The notes beneath the pieces were generated by a model. That model was not told the DNA's origin, ran no database searches, and saw only the letters and a list, made by a program, of their open reading frames with translations. Made by a program: the position numbers and the translations under genes. This document shows, piece after piece, positions 16,985-25,073 of a stretch of 42,340 bases of DNA (its first letter is position 1; every line of letters begins with the position of its first letter). This DNA is from a virus: positions 1 to 42,340 of IMG/VR virus record IMGVR_UViG_3300038701_002031. One strand, 5' to 3'.

Positions 16985-18121
16985 TCAGAGAATGTCGTCA
17001 GGAAGGTGATCTTCAAACGAGGCTGCGATGTCCTCCAACCGGCCCGAACGACGCACTCGCTTGAGCGCATCCTGCCTGCTCTTGGCTTTCGGGTTGTTGC
17101 CCTTGGCCTGATTGGGCCGACCCTTCACGTCTGGCTGTCTCGTCACGCGCTTTACCGGCTTGCTGGCTGCCTTGGTGGCTTTACGCGACGCAATGGCGTC
17201 GCGGGCCAAAAGGTAAAAGCGGTGGTCGTAGATGCTCGCCACCTCCTCGTCGCTAAAGCCGTATTCGGCCTGAACGTCGGAAAGGAATTGCTGGCGAACC
17301 CCGGCGTCGGCCCACTCCGGCCACTTCTGCTGAAGCGCCGTTCGCTGAGTGGTTCGCATAGCCTCCAGCGTCGCAGATTGCTCCTGCTGCATTTGAGCCT
17401 GCTGCTGGGCAATGTGCTGCTGAATAGCTTGGTTCTGCTGCTGAGCCTGTTGATACGTCGCCTGCTGGTGGACGTATTTGTCGGGGTCATAGTTGGGGTC
17501 GTTTGGGTTTGCCAGACGGGGGTCAGGCGGGCTTGGCATGTTGGATTGCTGGTATTGCTGAAGCTGTTGAAGCTGCTGCACCAGCTGGTTCCGAACGCCA
17601 GTAACCTGCTGAATATGCTGGCTTACCACGTTTTGGGCTTGGTTGGTGAGGTCAGATACGCGAGCCTCGAAGTCAAGCTCACCCTTTTGCTTCGAGGTGT
17701 AGGCGTCAGCCAGCTCGTTCAAAGGAACTTGCCGCTTTTCGCCGTCAATGGTGAGTTCAACCAAATCATCAGAACCAGAGCCTTCATCGCCCTCTTCGTT
17801 CTCTGAATTCGGTTCGTCACCGTCGTTTGCCGCCTCTTCTTCCTGCTCGCCATCCTCATCATCGACCTTGGGCGCTTCGCCCTTGTCCTCTTCAATGAGA
17901 CTGTCTGAGACTTCTTGCGGCTCGTAGTCACCGTCGGCCTCTTCATTCCAAGGCCGGTCGGATATGGGTTTGCCGCCACGAGTGGTTTGCACCTCCTCGG
18001 AGCCACCAGCGTCAACGAGGCCTGCGTCTCCGTCAAAGAGACCCATACCAGCCCCGCCCTCAACGGCGTCTGCTGCGGCTTCGGGCGAAAAGCCCGGTGA
18101 ATTCATTAGGTCGTTCGGCAT
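16985..18121 (-). CDS. capsid scaffolding protein
   Basis: 378 residues, acidic first half (residues about 60-120, with long Glu/Asp runs such as DDEDGEQEEEAANDGDEPNS), a Gln-rich coiled-coil middle (about 190-260), and a basic C-terminus (KPVKRVTRQPDVKGRPNQAK and KSRQDALKRVRRSGR) ending FEDHLPDDIL. This acidic, helical and basic-tail layout, and the location between the portal-side genes and the major capsid gene, is that of scaffold proteins. The basic tail probably contacts the acidic capsid N-arm. No protease motif is visible, so processing would be separate or absent. Confidence 0.8.
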   Translation of the reverse strand: MPNDLMNSPGFSPEAAADAVEGGAGMGLFDGDAGLVDAGGSEEVQTTRGGKPISDRPWNEEADGDYEPQEVSDSLIEEDKGEAPKVDDEDGEQEEEAANDGDEPNSENEEGDEGSGSDDLVELTIDGEKRQVPLNELADAYTSKQKGELDFEARVSDLTNQAQNVVSQHIQQVTGVRNQLVQQLQQLQQYQQSNMPSPPDPRLANPNDPNYDPDKYVHQQATYQQAQQQNQAIQQHIAQQQAQMQQEQSATLEAMRTTQRTALQQKWPEWADAGVRQQFLSDVQAEYGFSDEEVASIYDHRFYLLARDAIASRKATKAASKPVKRVTRQPDVKGRPNQAKGNNPKAKSRQDALKRVRRSGRLEDIAASFEDHLPDDIL

Positions 18122-18138
18122 AGCCCTAAGCTACCTTT

Positions 18139-18483
18139 CTAGAAAAACCGTTTGCGCTTTTTGCCGGTAAGCTCAGAAAGCTGTTTTTCCGAAAACTCAC
18201 CATCTTGTGCCACCTTTGACACGAACCCCCGCATCTTGTCCAGAACTTGCAGCGCCACTGTGAGGCGATAACGCGCTTCGTCGTCCTTGGGGTCGCTATT
18301 CGTGATAGCCTCCACAATCTGCGCCTTGGCAGAATTGAAGTATTCGTCAAACAGCGGCGATTGGTCGAGCATGCGCGCAAAATCTCCGCGCCGGGCAGCT
18401 TCCTTCAATTCCTGAATTCGCTCCTGATGCTGAGCTACCTCTTCGCGCTCCTCGCCTTCATCTGGGTTTAGAATATCAGCCAT
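18139..18483 (-). CDS. small helical protein of the head operon
   Basis: 114 residues, helical and charged (EEVAQHQERIQELKEAARRG, then DEARYRLTVALQVLDKMRGF), ending in a basic GKKRKRFF. Its start overlaps the portal stop as TAATG. The first residues, MADILNPDE, resemble those of the portal (MVDILNSDQ), probably by chance or by shared start context. No family recognised. Its position between portal and scaffold fits a head-completion or assembly factor. Confidence 0.65.
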   Translation of the reverse strand: MADILNPDEGEEREEVAQHQERIQELKEAARRGDFARMLDQSPLFDEYFNSAKAQIVEAITNSDPKDDEARYRLTVALQVLDKMRGFVSKVAQDGEFSEKQLSELTGKKRKRFF

Positions 18484-20648
18484 TAGCCGGGTGCGCCTCC
18501 TGCCCGCACGTTCGTATCAATGCCAGCCTCTTGGTTGGCGGTGTCCCGCTTCAAGGCCAACTCGGCCTCAGCGATTTGGGTTTTCAGCTGAAGCTCGGCG
18601 GCGGCCTGTTCGCGCTTGAACTCCATTTCCATCTGAAGCTCCTCGCGCTTGAGCTGCATTTCCATCTGCATCTCAGCCTGCTTGATCTGAAGCTCGTTAT
18701 CTTGCTTTGCCTGATTGGCCTGAAGCTTCATCTGCTCAAGCTGCATCTTGCCCTGAAGCTCGGCCTGCTTGGCCTCAGCCTCCATCTTGGCGACCTGAAG
18801 CTCTGGCGGATCAGGCGGCTCCGGCGGCTGGAAGTTGGCCACGTCGCCAATAAAGCGGGCCGGGGAGCGATAACCCATGACCCTAACCAGCTCCTCAGCC
18901 GTGTTGTGCATGTGCTGCGGCGTCACGACCGGGGTGTTCAGACCAAATACGCTGGCCCACTTCTCCTGCATGCCCATGATGGTTTGCAGGTTTTGCATGT
19001 GAACATCGCGCGAGCCAGTGCCAATGCCGACATCGACGACAACCTTCATAGAGGCCGACCATTCGACCGGATTGACCGGCACCCACTTGTTGTCGAAATA
19101 GATCAGTTCTTCAGCGTCCATGCGGCTGACGAGAAGGTCGTAGGCCTTCTGAAGAAGCTTCTGCACGCCTGAACCAAAGTTTCTGGCAATCATGCGCTTA
19201 CGGGCAGCAGCAGCGTCCTGCATCATCTGCATGCCGGTGGCCGTCTTGTTCAGCGTGTCTGGATCAAGGCCTTGGGCGTTTCTGGTAATCCCGGTGCGGG
19301 CCTCGCCCATCTGGTCGAGATATTCCAGAATTGGCAAAACATCGCCTGCGCCGCTAGGCGACTTGAGCGGCATCACGCTTTCCTGCGGAACGCCCTGCGA
19401 CCGAATGATTGCGCCCGCTGAGACATCAAGCAAATCGTTAAGGTTTACTTTACCCTCGTTGACCACGACGCGCGGAGCCACGGACTGATAGGTCGTGTCC
19501 ATCGTCGCCCGCAAAAGCACGGTGTTTGCGCGCTGGAGGTCATTGGTGATGTCATAGGCCGACAAGCCGTAGAGGCGATGAGGGATGCGGATTGGACACC
19601 AGTCTGCAAACGGGTGGTCGTCCACTTCCTTGTATTCCAAAATCAGATCGTGAGTGCGGAATACCTGATAGAATTTCGTGTTGTCGCCCTCGCCGTCACC
19701 CTCAAGGTCACAGTAGGTGTACTCCTCATAAATGTGAAGCTCCTGCGCGCCCTTCATGGTGCGGGACTTGAGGTCGTCGTAATCTTCCTCATCAGCAAAA
19801 CGGACTTGGCGACGCTCATCCCAATCAGAAACATCATCGGTTTCCGGGTACTTCATCAGCGCCTCGGCCTTTTCAGGAAACATCTTCATGGCCTCGTGAC
19901 GGCTCATGCGATGGACGCGGGCTTTGTAAGGGGCGCTATCAAGATTGGTCGAGCGAGAAGAAACACGAAAATCTTCAGGGGCCACGTTGTCAAAACGCAG
20001 CTTCATTTCCGGCTTCAGGCGAACCTTTACATCGTGCATCATCCCGTCAGGATAGGCCTCGGTTGGCTCATCCTCGATGGTTTCGACCTCAACCACCTCC
20101 TCGACCTTGGCGCTTTGCTGGATTTGCATAAGCTGCGGCGAGCTGAGCGCCGTGTACTCCTCAAGCTTCCCATCGCTTTCGCGCTCGACGTAAACCGCCG
20201 CGATGCCAAGCTTTTGGAGTAGGCCGTCAAAGGCAAACTGGTCGATGATGGAGATGCCGTCGTGTTTTTGGAAAAACACATGGTTCAGATAGGCCTGCGC
20301 CACCTCAACATGGGCCTCGGCTTCAGGGCCTTGCGGCTCCAGCGTCACGATGCGGTCAGACGCGGTAAACATATCGACGATATCGGGCCTGATCCACTCA
20401 ATGGTCTCAAAGACCTCTCGCGTGATGATCTGGGAGCGACCCTCTTCCTCGTCGCCATAAAGCTGGCCGTAATAGGCTTCCATGGCTTGGCGCTGGTTTG
20501 TCTGGATTTCAGACTGCCAGAAGGCGACCGCGTTTTCCTCCTCAGCCTTAAGGTTCATGAGAAGCTTTTTCTCGTTCTCATCCATTGCGGCGTCAGCGTC
20601 AGCGCTGATTTCGCGCGGGCTTTGGTCGGAGTTGAGGATATCAACCAT
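18483..20648 (-). CDS. portal protein (P22-type)
   Basis: 721 residues, a normal size for P22-like portals. It contains NEKKLLMNLKAEEENAVAFW, the wing-domain block GRSQIITREVFETIEWIRPD then IVDMFTASDRIVTLEPQGPE, a crown and clip region with DWCPIRIPHRLYGLSAYDIT, and the stem-type helix with MGEARTGITRNAQGLDPDTL followed by NKTATGMQMMQDAAAARKRM. The last 130 residues are a very long Gln/Glu/Lys/Met-rich coiled coil, as in the portal barrel. It forms the dodecameric ring through which DNA enters. Directly downstream of the large terminase (stop and start touch), its motor partner. Confidence 0.93.
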   Translation of the reverse strand: MVDILNSDQSPREISADADAAMDENEKKLLMNLKAEEENAVAFWQSEIQTNQRQAMEAYYGQLYGDEEEGRSQIITREVFETIEWIRPDIVDMFTASDRIVTLEPQGPEAEAHVEVAQAYLNHVFFQKHDGISIIDQFAFDGLLQKLGIAAVYVERESDGKLEEYTALSSPQLMQIQQSAKVEEVVEVETIEDEPTEAYPDGMMHDVKVRLKPEMKLRFDNVAPEDFRVSSRSTNLDSAPYKARVHRMSRHEAMKMFPEKAEALMKYPETDDVSDWDERRQVRFADEEDYDDLKSRTMKGAQELHIYEEYTYCDLEGDGEGDNTKFYQVFRTHDLILEYKEVDDHPFADWCPIRIPHRLYGLSAYDITNDLQRANTVLLRATMDTTYQSVAPRVVVNEGKVNLNDLLDVSAGAIIRSQGVPQESVMPLKSPSGAGDVLPILEYLDQMGEARTGITRNAQGLDPDTLNKTATGMQMMQDAAAARKRMIARNFGSGVQKLLQKAYDLLVSRMDAEELIYFDNKWVPVNPVEWSASMKVVVDVGIGTGSRDVHMQNLQTIMGMQEKWASVFGLNTPVVTPQHMHNTAEELVRVMGYRSPARFIGDVANFQPPEPPDPPELQVAKMEAEAKQAELQGKMQLEQMKLQANQAKQDNELQIKQAEMQMEMQLKREELQMEMEFKREQAAAELQLKTQIAEAELALKRDTANQEAGIDTNVRAGGAPG

Positions 20649-22093
20649 TAGGCAATCGTCCCAAGTCTGGCCCTAAGAACCGGGCTGTCCCAAGATTTCG
20701 GCCTAACTTTAGGCCCGAAGGTGAGCGAAAGCGCGTCCGCCGCGTCAGGCGAGGCACGCATCTTCTTAACTGTCTCTTTCTTGCTGGCAATCACCAGCTG
20801 GTCTTTGGCGTTGTGGTCATATGTGACGGAAATCAGCTCACGCTTCAAACCCTCATCGGGCGGGAGCATACCATAAACCAAAAACTCTTTCATCCGATAC
20901 CATAGCTCGGACTTGCGGTTGGCGAACTTTTCCTTGTCGTCCGCCATCCGGCCACCCTGCTCCTCAATGACCTTGAAGTTTCGCTCATGGCGAAGCCGGT
21001 CAATCACAGGGCCGCCAACACCTGCACCATCGACCACAACGGCGTCTGGCCGCCACTCAGCCTCCAAGCGGGCAATCATTTCGACTGTCTGGGTCGTATC
21101 GGGGGCAGACCAGCGCCGAATTTCCTTTACCTGCCTGCCTTTTCGCAAAACAGCGCAATTCATATTCTGCCCGGCTCTGGCGATATCGACGCCCATAATC
21201 GCGGGGCCTTCGTCGCTGCACTCTTCGCGGGTCCGGGCCATGGCATCATCGACCATCTGCACGCCAATGAAGTTTTGGGCAGACTGTCTGGGGAACTCAC
21301 CCCTTACGCGCACACGGAAAAAGTCGCTGTCCTCCCCGTGCAGTTTTTCCCACTGCTCAAGAAGCTTCTTGTTCGGAAGGCGACACGTGCGGCTGTCGAT
21401 TTTCCGAGAAAGCCAAGGGCTGTCTTTTTTGAAAGTGTCGACAAACGGCCCTGTCGGGGATGTGGGGTTTCCGAAAATCACCCACAGCGCGCCGGGGTCG
21501 GTCATTGCGCCCTCTGAAGTCTCAAAAATGGAGGGCGGGATTTCGGAAGCCTCGTCAAATAGATAGAGAACGCCAGCGCCAGAACGGTCGTGCGTACCAG
21601 CGAATGCCGCCGGGCGGTCCTCGTTCCAGACGGTTGCGTTTGCCCGCCAGCGCTTTTTGTCCTCTTTGGCGTAAAAAGCCGTGGCAGTGTGTTCAAACCA
21701 GTGAGCATTGATGGCTCGCTCGTGCCACACGGCCAGCTCGCGCCACGTCTTTTGCTCTAACTGGTCGCCGGTATTGGCGGTTACGACAATTGGGGATTTG
21801 GGTCGGGTGGACATCCACCACAAAATAATCCAGCACATTTCGGCAGACTTGCCGATGCCGTGACCTGAAGACACCGAGATTTTGACCGGCATCTGGTCGT
21901 TGGCGTCTTCGTGCTTAAGCTGCTGGCCAATCAGGTTCAGGACATCAATTTGCCATTCGTCCGGGCCGCCGGTTTCGCTCAATGGCGGGCTATCCCAATC
22001 GAAAGCGAAATACACAAACCCCAACGGGTCGTAAAAGTAATCGGCAATTCGCCGCTCAAGCTCTCGCTCTGGGTTTACGGCTCTTCCTGCCAC
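20648..22093 (-). CDS. terL: terminase large subunit
   Basis: 481 residues from the GTG at 22093; the ATG at 22168 would overlap RusA by 94 bases and is less likely. The ATPase domain has Walker A SGHGIGKS (about 76-83) and Walker B VLYLFDEASEI (about 175-185). The nuclease domain has three acidic clusters: IMGVDIARAG (Asp 303), AVVVDGAGVGG (Asp 355) and SPDAADALSLTF (Asp 453). It drives DNA into the prohead and cuts the concatemer; the resemblance is closest to Sf6/P22-type enzymes that package by the headful. Overlap with RusA couples the two. Consistent with a circularly permuted genome. Confidence 0.93.
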   Translation of the reverse strand: MAGRAVNPERELERRIADYFYDPLGFVYFAFDWDSPPLSETGGPDEWQIDVLNLIGQQLKHEDANDQMPVKISVSSGHGIGKSAEMCWIILWWMSTRPKSPIVVTANTGDQLEQKTWRELAVWHERAINAHWFEHTATAFYAKEDKKRWRANATVWNEDRPAAFAGTHDRSGAGVLYLFDEASEIPPSIFETSEGAMTDPGALWVIFGNPTSPTGPFVDTFKKDSPWLSRKIDSRTCRLPNKKLLEQWEKLHGEDSDFFRVRVRGEFPRQSAQNFIGVQMVDDAMARTREECSDEGPAIMGVDIARAGQNMNCAVLRKGRQVKEIRRWSAPDTTQTVEMIARLEAEWRPDAVVVDGAGVGGPVIDRLRHERNFKVIEEQGGRMADDKEKFANRKSELWYRMKEFLVYGMLPPDEGLKRELISVTYDHNAKDQLVIASKKETVKKMRASPDAADALSLTFGPKVRPKSWDSPVLRARLGTIA

Positions 22094-22434
22094 GGCTCGA
22101 CCTTCACCTTCAGCTGCCCATCTGGCAATCCAGCCACCCATGTAGCCTGACAGTGCTGCATTTGGCAATCATCCGGCACGACGCCGCTTTCTACCAGCGC
22201 GTCCACAATCGGTTTGATGAAGTTGTCGATGTCGCGGCGGCGCTTGCCCTGACGAGTGGCCTCAATTTTTACCGAGTACCGGCCCATCTTAGGGGCTTTT
22301 GCCATAGAGATTTTGATTAGCCAGCCAGCTTGGTATCGCCAATCTTTATAGGCTTTGGTTTTTACTCGGCCCTTGCCCGGCACGTTGGCAAAGCACTGAT
22401 TTACGCTGGGCGGCCACGGCAGCATCATTTCCAT
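22075..22434 (-). CDS. rusA: RusA-like Holliday junction resolvase
   Basis: 119 residues from the ATG at 22434 (GGAAGA site). It carries the family hallmarks LPWPPSVNQCF near the start and the acidic catalytic block RRRDIDNFIKPIVDALVESG (Asp about 68, 70 and 77), followed by VVPDD. RusA enzymes cleave branched DNA. Here it precedes the large terminase, so a role in removing branches before packaging fits. It overlaps the upstream small gene (stop TGA at 22425-22427) and the terminase start. Length and motifs are complete. Confidence 0.92.
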   Translation of the reverse strand: MEMMLPWPPSVNQCFANVPGKGRVKTKAYKDWRYQAGWLIKISMAKAPKMGRYSVKIEATRQGKRRRDIDNFIKPIVDALVESGVVPDDCQMQHCQATWVAGLPDGQLKVKVEPWQEEP

Positions 22435-22619
22435 ATAAGGTCTTCCGCTCTTTTGGCTGGCCCGTAAACGGGCATCCATCGCTCTCGATACTGCCCTTCC
22501 CGGTCGCCCGTTGGAAGCTTAACGGTCATAACAGCCCAGTACCTGCCGCGCTCGTCGCGCACGACATGGTGGCCTTTTTCCACATACCCGATGTATTCAT
22601 AAAAAAGGGCCGGACACAT
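22425..22619 (-). CDS. small hypothetical protein before rusA
   Basis: 64 residues from ATG 22619 (ATG 22637 is an alternative). Begins MCPALFYEYIGYVEKG and contains VRDERGRYWAVMTVKLPTGD. No family recognised. It couples to rusA by overlap at 22425-22434, so it belongs to the packaging operon. The start codon lies in the loop of a terminator-like hairpin (22601-22634), and the ribosome site lies in its stem, which makes regulated translation or transcription through the hairpin likely. Confidence 0.55.
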   Translation of the reverse strand: MCPALFYEYIGYVEKGHHVVRDERGRYWAVMTVKLPTGDREGQYRERWMPVYGPAKRAEDLIWK

Positions 22620-22634
22620 TTCCCGGCCCCTTTT
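22601..22634 (-). terminator. terminator-like hairpin over a start codon
   Basis: Minus strand: GGGCCGG (from 22629 down), a 9-base loop that contains ATG, CCGGCCC and then six T (22606 to 22601). It has the form of an intrinsic terminator for the HTH gene that ends at 22651, and also covers the start of the small gene before rusA. An attenuator role is possible. On the plus strand the same hairpin is followed by TTTT. Confidence 0.75.
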
Positions 22635-22650
22635 CATCAGGAGTGGCGTT

Positions 22651-22884
22651 TTAGGCGGGTACTTGAGCCAAGCGCTGTTCATAGTAGGAAACCATGGAGC
22701 GAAGATTGCGAAGCTCGTACTCGCGGTCAAGGATGGCGTGAATATAGGGCGGAGCGTCGCCGTCACGCTTCCAGTTGCTCGGTGTGTTGACGTGCTTGCC
22801 GGTCAGCTTGGCCAGATAGGTCAGCGACCATCCAAGCTGCGCCAGCTTCTCCTCAAAATTCAGATTGTAGAACGGGTCAATCAT
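22651..22884 (-). CDS. small HTH-like DNA-binding protein
   Basis: 77 residues. EKLAQLGWSLTYLAKLTGKH followed by VNTPSNWKRDGDAPPYIHAI has the spacing of a helix-turn-helix of the Cro/CI type (helix, turn, recognition helix, WKR end), then a coiled-coil-like tail (REYELRNLRSMVSYYEQRLA). It lies on the packaging strand, upstream of a terminator-like hairpin, so it may control the late operon (inference). The short length favours a regulator rather than an enzyme. Start ATG 22884 has an AAGG site. Confidence 0.65.
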   Translation of the reverse strand: MIDPFYNLNFEEKLAQLGWSLTYLAKLTGKHVNTPSNWKRDGDAPPYIHAILDREYELRNLRSMVSYYEQRLAQVPA

Positions 22885-22940
22885 TGCCTTGGCTCATTGG
22901 TGTTTTTTCTTATATGGCGCGTGAGCGATTAACATTCAAG

Positions 22941-23636
22941 TTAAATAATGTCGCCCACCGCGTCCATAGCCTCCGACAAAGCTCGGTGCATGGCGCTGTC
23001 CCGGCGCTCGTTTTCAACATCATCCCGGCCCTGCACAGCAATGCGCCCCGCGCGCTTGGCGATGCACTTTTCCGCAAACTCCACATAAGCCGGTGTGTAG
23101 GCGACCCTGTTATACCCTGCGCGCTCGGAATAGCCCGAAGCGGCGCGATACCAAAGCTGCAAACCGAAGTTGGACTTACACACCACAGTCGTTGGAATGC
23201 CCCGGTCGCGGTTGATGTCGGTCAGTTCGATGCCCCCGGCATAAAGCTTGTCCAGAACATCATCAGGGCAGCCTTGAGCGCTCATGGCGTCAAAAAAAAC
23301 TCTCAGCCTGCCGCTCGCATTAGTCCAAGGCTTATCAGCGTTCCGGGCCGGTTCAATCTTGCCAGCATTCCCGCTGACCACATTCTCAGCTTCCCAACAG
23401 CGGCCTTCAAGCCACTTGTCTGGCCCCTTCTGGTGTTGAGGCTCTGTGCGGTCACAGTAAATCTTGGCGCACCGCAAAATATGGATCGGGCTGACCTTAT
23501 CAGCCACCGCAGCATCAAAGGCTACCTTGGCCCTCTCCTTGGCGGTCAGCTTCTTGCCGCCCATCTTCACCGGGTTAGCCCGGCTGCGCCCCAAGGAGCT
23601 AAAGCTCAACCACACTGCTTCAAACGCATCACTCAT
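22941..23636 (-). CDS. YdaU/DnaD-like replication-associated protein
   Basis: 231 residues from the ATG at 23636, which has an AAAGGAG site 8 bases upstream. Residues 1-90 follow the pattern of the C-terminal module of phage replication initiators: FEAVWLSFSSLGRSRANPVK, then AKVAFDAAVADKVSPIHILR, and KGPDKWLEGRCWE (compare the xxTWLNGERWxD ending of that family). The second half is a separate, unrecognised region with TNASGRLRVFFDAMSAQGCP and KSNFGLQLWYRAASGYSERA. Its N-terminal winged-helix domain, usual in the family, is absent, so it may be a shortened or split initiator. Gene lies alone, without close coupling, before the HTH gene. Confidence 0.65.
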   Translation of the reverse strand: MSDAFEAVWLSFSSLGRSRANPVKMGGKKLTAKERAKVAFDAAVADKVSPIHILRCAKIYCDRTEPQHQKGPDKWLEGRCWEAENVVSGNAGKIEPARNADKPWTNASGRLRVFFDAMSAQGCPDDVLDKLYAGGIELTDINRDRGIPTTVVCKSNFGLQLWYRAASGYSERAGYNRVAYTPAYVEFAEKCIAKRAGRIAVQGRDDVENERRDSAMHRALSEAMDAVGDII

Positions 23637-23909
23637 GCCTTCTCTCCTTTTATCAAGCTTCCCTCTTGCCCCCTCATAACCAGAGGGAGGGATTGAGGGA
23701 GACACAGTTTGCCCTTCACGGACAAAGCTGCGTCAATCACCTATAACCGTCGGTCGGTCTTTTCGGTCACTCACACCCTATCAGCTCGCCACAAGGGCGG
23801 GGCAGGTTATGCTGTCTCCCACTTTATGAGCTGGTTTGCGCGCCACAACGGGACCACCCACAGCCGATAGGGCAACTGTTAGGTGGCTGGGCCTTTTAGT
23901 CCCATCACT
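23637..23909. other. intergenic stretch with only very short frames
   Basis: No gene of normal size was found here. On the minus strand a GTG frame of about 35 codons ends as ATGA on the start of the YdaU-like gene (last residues SLIKGEKA), and a frame of about 23 codons (LPYRLWVVPLWRANQLIKW) precedes it. They could be tiny leader peptides or remnants of a decayed gene. I see no tRNA and no clear promoter. Confidence 0.5.
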
Positions 23910-24065
23910 TCAAATCGTCTCGCCACAGCGGCCCTTGGTGTCGGGACATAGCTGGTGCGCAATCCAGCGCACATTGGGGCTTGCGCGAACGAAAGCAAAC
24001 AGGTATTTTCTGATTACTTTGTTTTTCGCACCTTCAAAGTACGCCCACCAAGTTGGGTTAGTCAA
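23910..24065 (-). CDS. possible 51-residue protein, TTG start
   Basis: A minus-strand frame of 51 codons: MTNPTWWAYFEGAKNKVIRK, then YLFAFVRASPNVRWIAHQLC, ending TKGRCGETI. Composition and codon use look protein-like. There is no ATG; TTG at 24065 with a GGGGG site is the only start, and it sits in a hairpin arm (24064-24105). The frame is also in phase with the gene that stops at 24111, with no other stop between, so stop readthrough or a lost stop is possible. No family recognised. Confidence 0.4.
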   Translation of the reverse strand: MTNPTWWAYFEGAKNKVIRKYLFAFVRASPNVRWIAHQLCPDTKGRCGETI

Positions 24066-24105
24066 GCCCCCGGTGTTTACGAGACCGCCGGGGGCTTTTC
24101 TATTT
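24064..24105 (+). terminator. strong intrinsic terminator, plus strand
   Basis: AAGCCCCCGG (24064-24073), a 14-base loop and CCGGGGGCTT (24088-24097) followed by TTCTATTTG. The T-rich side faces plus-strand transcription, though no plus-strand gene lies upstream. It may end an unannotated plus-strand RNA or antisense transcript, or act in both directions at the end of the minus gene at 24111. Confidence 0.75.
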
Positions 24106-24110
24106 GTTGC

Positions 24111-24479
24111 TCAATGCACCGGCCCTTCTGGCACCGCGTAGCGCTCCTCGCTTTCTTCAATGCGCATGGTCAGATAGCCTGCGCAGCCCATAAGCTCGGT
24201 GGCGACCGCCTGCTTTACAGAGTTGCCGATAGCAGAGCCAGAGCAGGCCATGCGCACGTTGAAGCCCTGAACCTTGGCCATGTCTTCAAAGGTTTTGCCT
24301 TCGTCAGATACGGACGCAGAAAACTGGAAACCGGCGACAATAAATTTTTCAGGGTTTGCGGCTTGCTGTTCAAGCAGGTCGATAAACTCGCGCAGCTGTT
24401 CGGCCATTTCAGCGCAGCCCTCAGCGTGGTCGGCTAGAAGCTTCTCGTCCATAAACTCGGCTTCGTAAATCTTAGTCAT
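24111..24479 (-). CDS. hypothetical early protein
   Basis: 122 residues from ATG 24479, which has GAGGAAAG just upstream. It begins MTKIYEAEFMDEKLLADHAE. A helical region EQLREFIDLLEQQAANPEKF and a second half with FSASVSDEGKTFEDMAKVQG and MACSGSAIGNSVKQAVATEL follow. No family recognised. It is divergent from the plus-strand accessory operon, with 62 bases between the two starts, and its stop is followed by a strong hairpin. A regulator or small anti-host factor is possible only by position. Confidence 0.6.
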   Translation of the reverse strand: MTKIYEAEFMDEKLLADHAEGCAEMAEQLREFIDLLEQQAANPEKFIVAGFQFSASVSDEGKTFEDMAKVQGFNVRMACSGSAIGNSVKQAVATELMGCAGYLTMRIEESEERYAVPEGPVH

Positions 24480-24541
24480 GTTGACTTTCCTCACAAGGTA
24501 TGTTAGTTTAAGCACAACAGGACAACACAGGGAGTTTGTCA
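24480..24541. promoter_or_regulatory. divergent promoter region
   Basis: 62 bases between two divergent start codons. On the plus strand TTGACT (24481-24486) is followed after 16 bases by TTAGTT, a fair sigma70-type pair. On the minus strand TTGTCC with a poor -10 partner can be seen. The ribosome site of the plus gene is GGGAG, 7 bases before ATG 24542. Confidence 0.45.
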
Positions 24542-24748
24542 ATGTCAGAGACCTCAATCACCACTGAGGTGCTGGTCCACAAGGCCACAGTCGATCCCAA
24601 AACCCAGAAGGCGGTCATTAAGGCTGAGGCTGAGGGCCTTAAAATCACAATCGAGGGGCCGGGCTGGATGCTCTACAGCTTTGAGAACAGCCGCCGCATG
24701 CGCTTCTCACTGGCCAGCGTTGTCGCCAAGCCCGGAACGAGGAAGTGA
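24542..24748 (+). CDS. small hypothetical protein, first of accessory operon
   Basis: 68 residues, from ATG 24542 with GGGAG upstream; the TTG at 24536 is less likely. Strand-rich: MSETSITTEVLVHKATVDPK, then AEGLKITIEGPGWMLYSFEN. It ends ASVVAKPGTRK. No family recognised. Opens the run of 13 or so tiny plus-strand genes; probable early, dispensable protein. Confidence 0.6.
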   Translation: MSETSITTEVLVHKATVDPKTQKAVIKAEAEGLKITIEGPGWMLYSFENSRRMRFSLASVVAKPGTRK

Positions 24749-24749
24749 C

Positions 24750-25073
24750 ATGAAAATTGAACGAGACAAGTGGTATCTGGACCGCAGAGGTGATCGGGTG
24801 CGTGTCATATCTACGACCAGCTTTGGAGAACAGCCAATCGTGGTGGAGGACGAGAGCGGTGCAATAGCCAAACACAATGCAGACGGGACGTACTGGCCGC
24901 ACAAGGGGTGGTCCTGTGCAGACATCGTAGCCCCCGCCCCTGAGCCTGTACGCGGGTATGTGGCTTTTACAAGAGACGGTCTCTTCGTCGGCCACGCTAT
25001 CAAGACTGAAGCCTTTGGCCCAAGTCTACGCATCCTCGACCTCTCTACTGCGAAGGAGGTGGGTGATGAGTAG
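24750..25073 (+). CDS. hypothetical protein
   Basis: 107 residues. It opens MKIERDKWYLDRRGDRVRVI. A repeat of beta strands and loops (EQPIVVEDESGAIAKHNADG, then YWPHKGWS) makes it look like a small beta-barrel protein of the kind often found in phage early operons. The last part, RGYVAFTRDGLFVGHAIKTE, is also strand-rich. It follows the previous stop by one base and overlaps the next start by 8 bases. Function unknown. Confidence 0.65.
   Translation: MKIERDKWYLDRRGDRVRVISTTSFGEQPIVVEDESGAIAKHNADGTYWPHKGWSCADIVAPAPEPVRGYVAFTRDGLFVGHAIKTEAFGPSLRILDLSTAKEVGDE

Noticed and set aside
22094-22168. Upstream ATG for the large terminase
   Set aside because: Would extend the overlap with rusA to 94 bases and adds residues that do not look like the family's N-terminus; GTG at 22093 is preferred.
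23880-23950. TTCAAATC resembling a tRNA T-loop
   Set aside because: No matching T-stem, anticodon arm or acceptor stem could be drawn around it.
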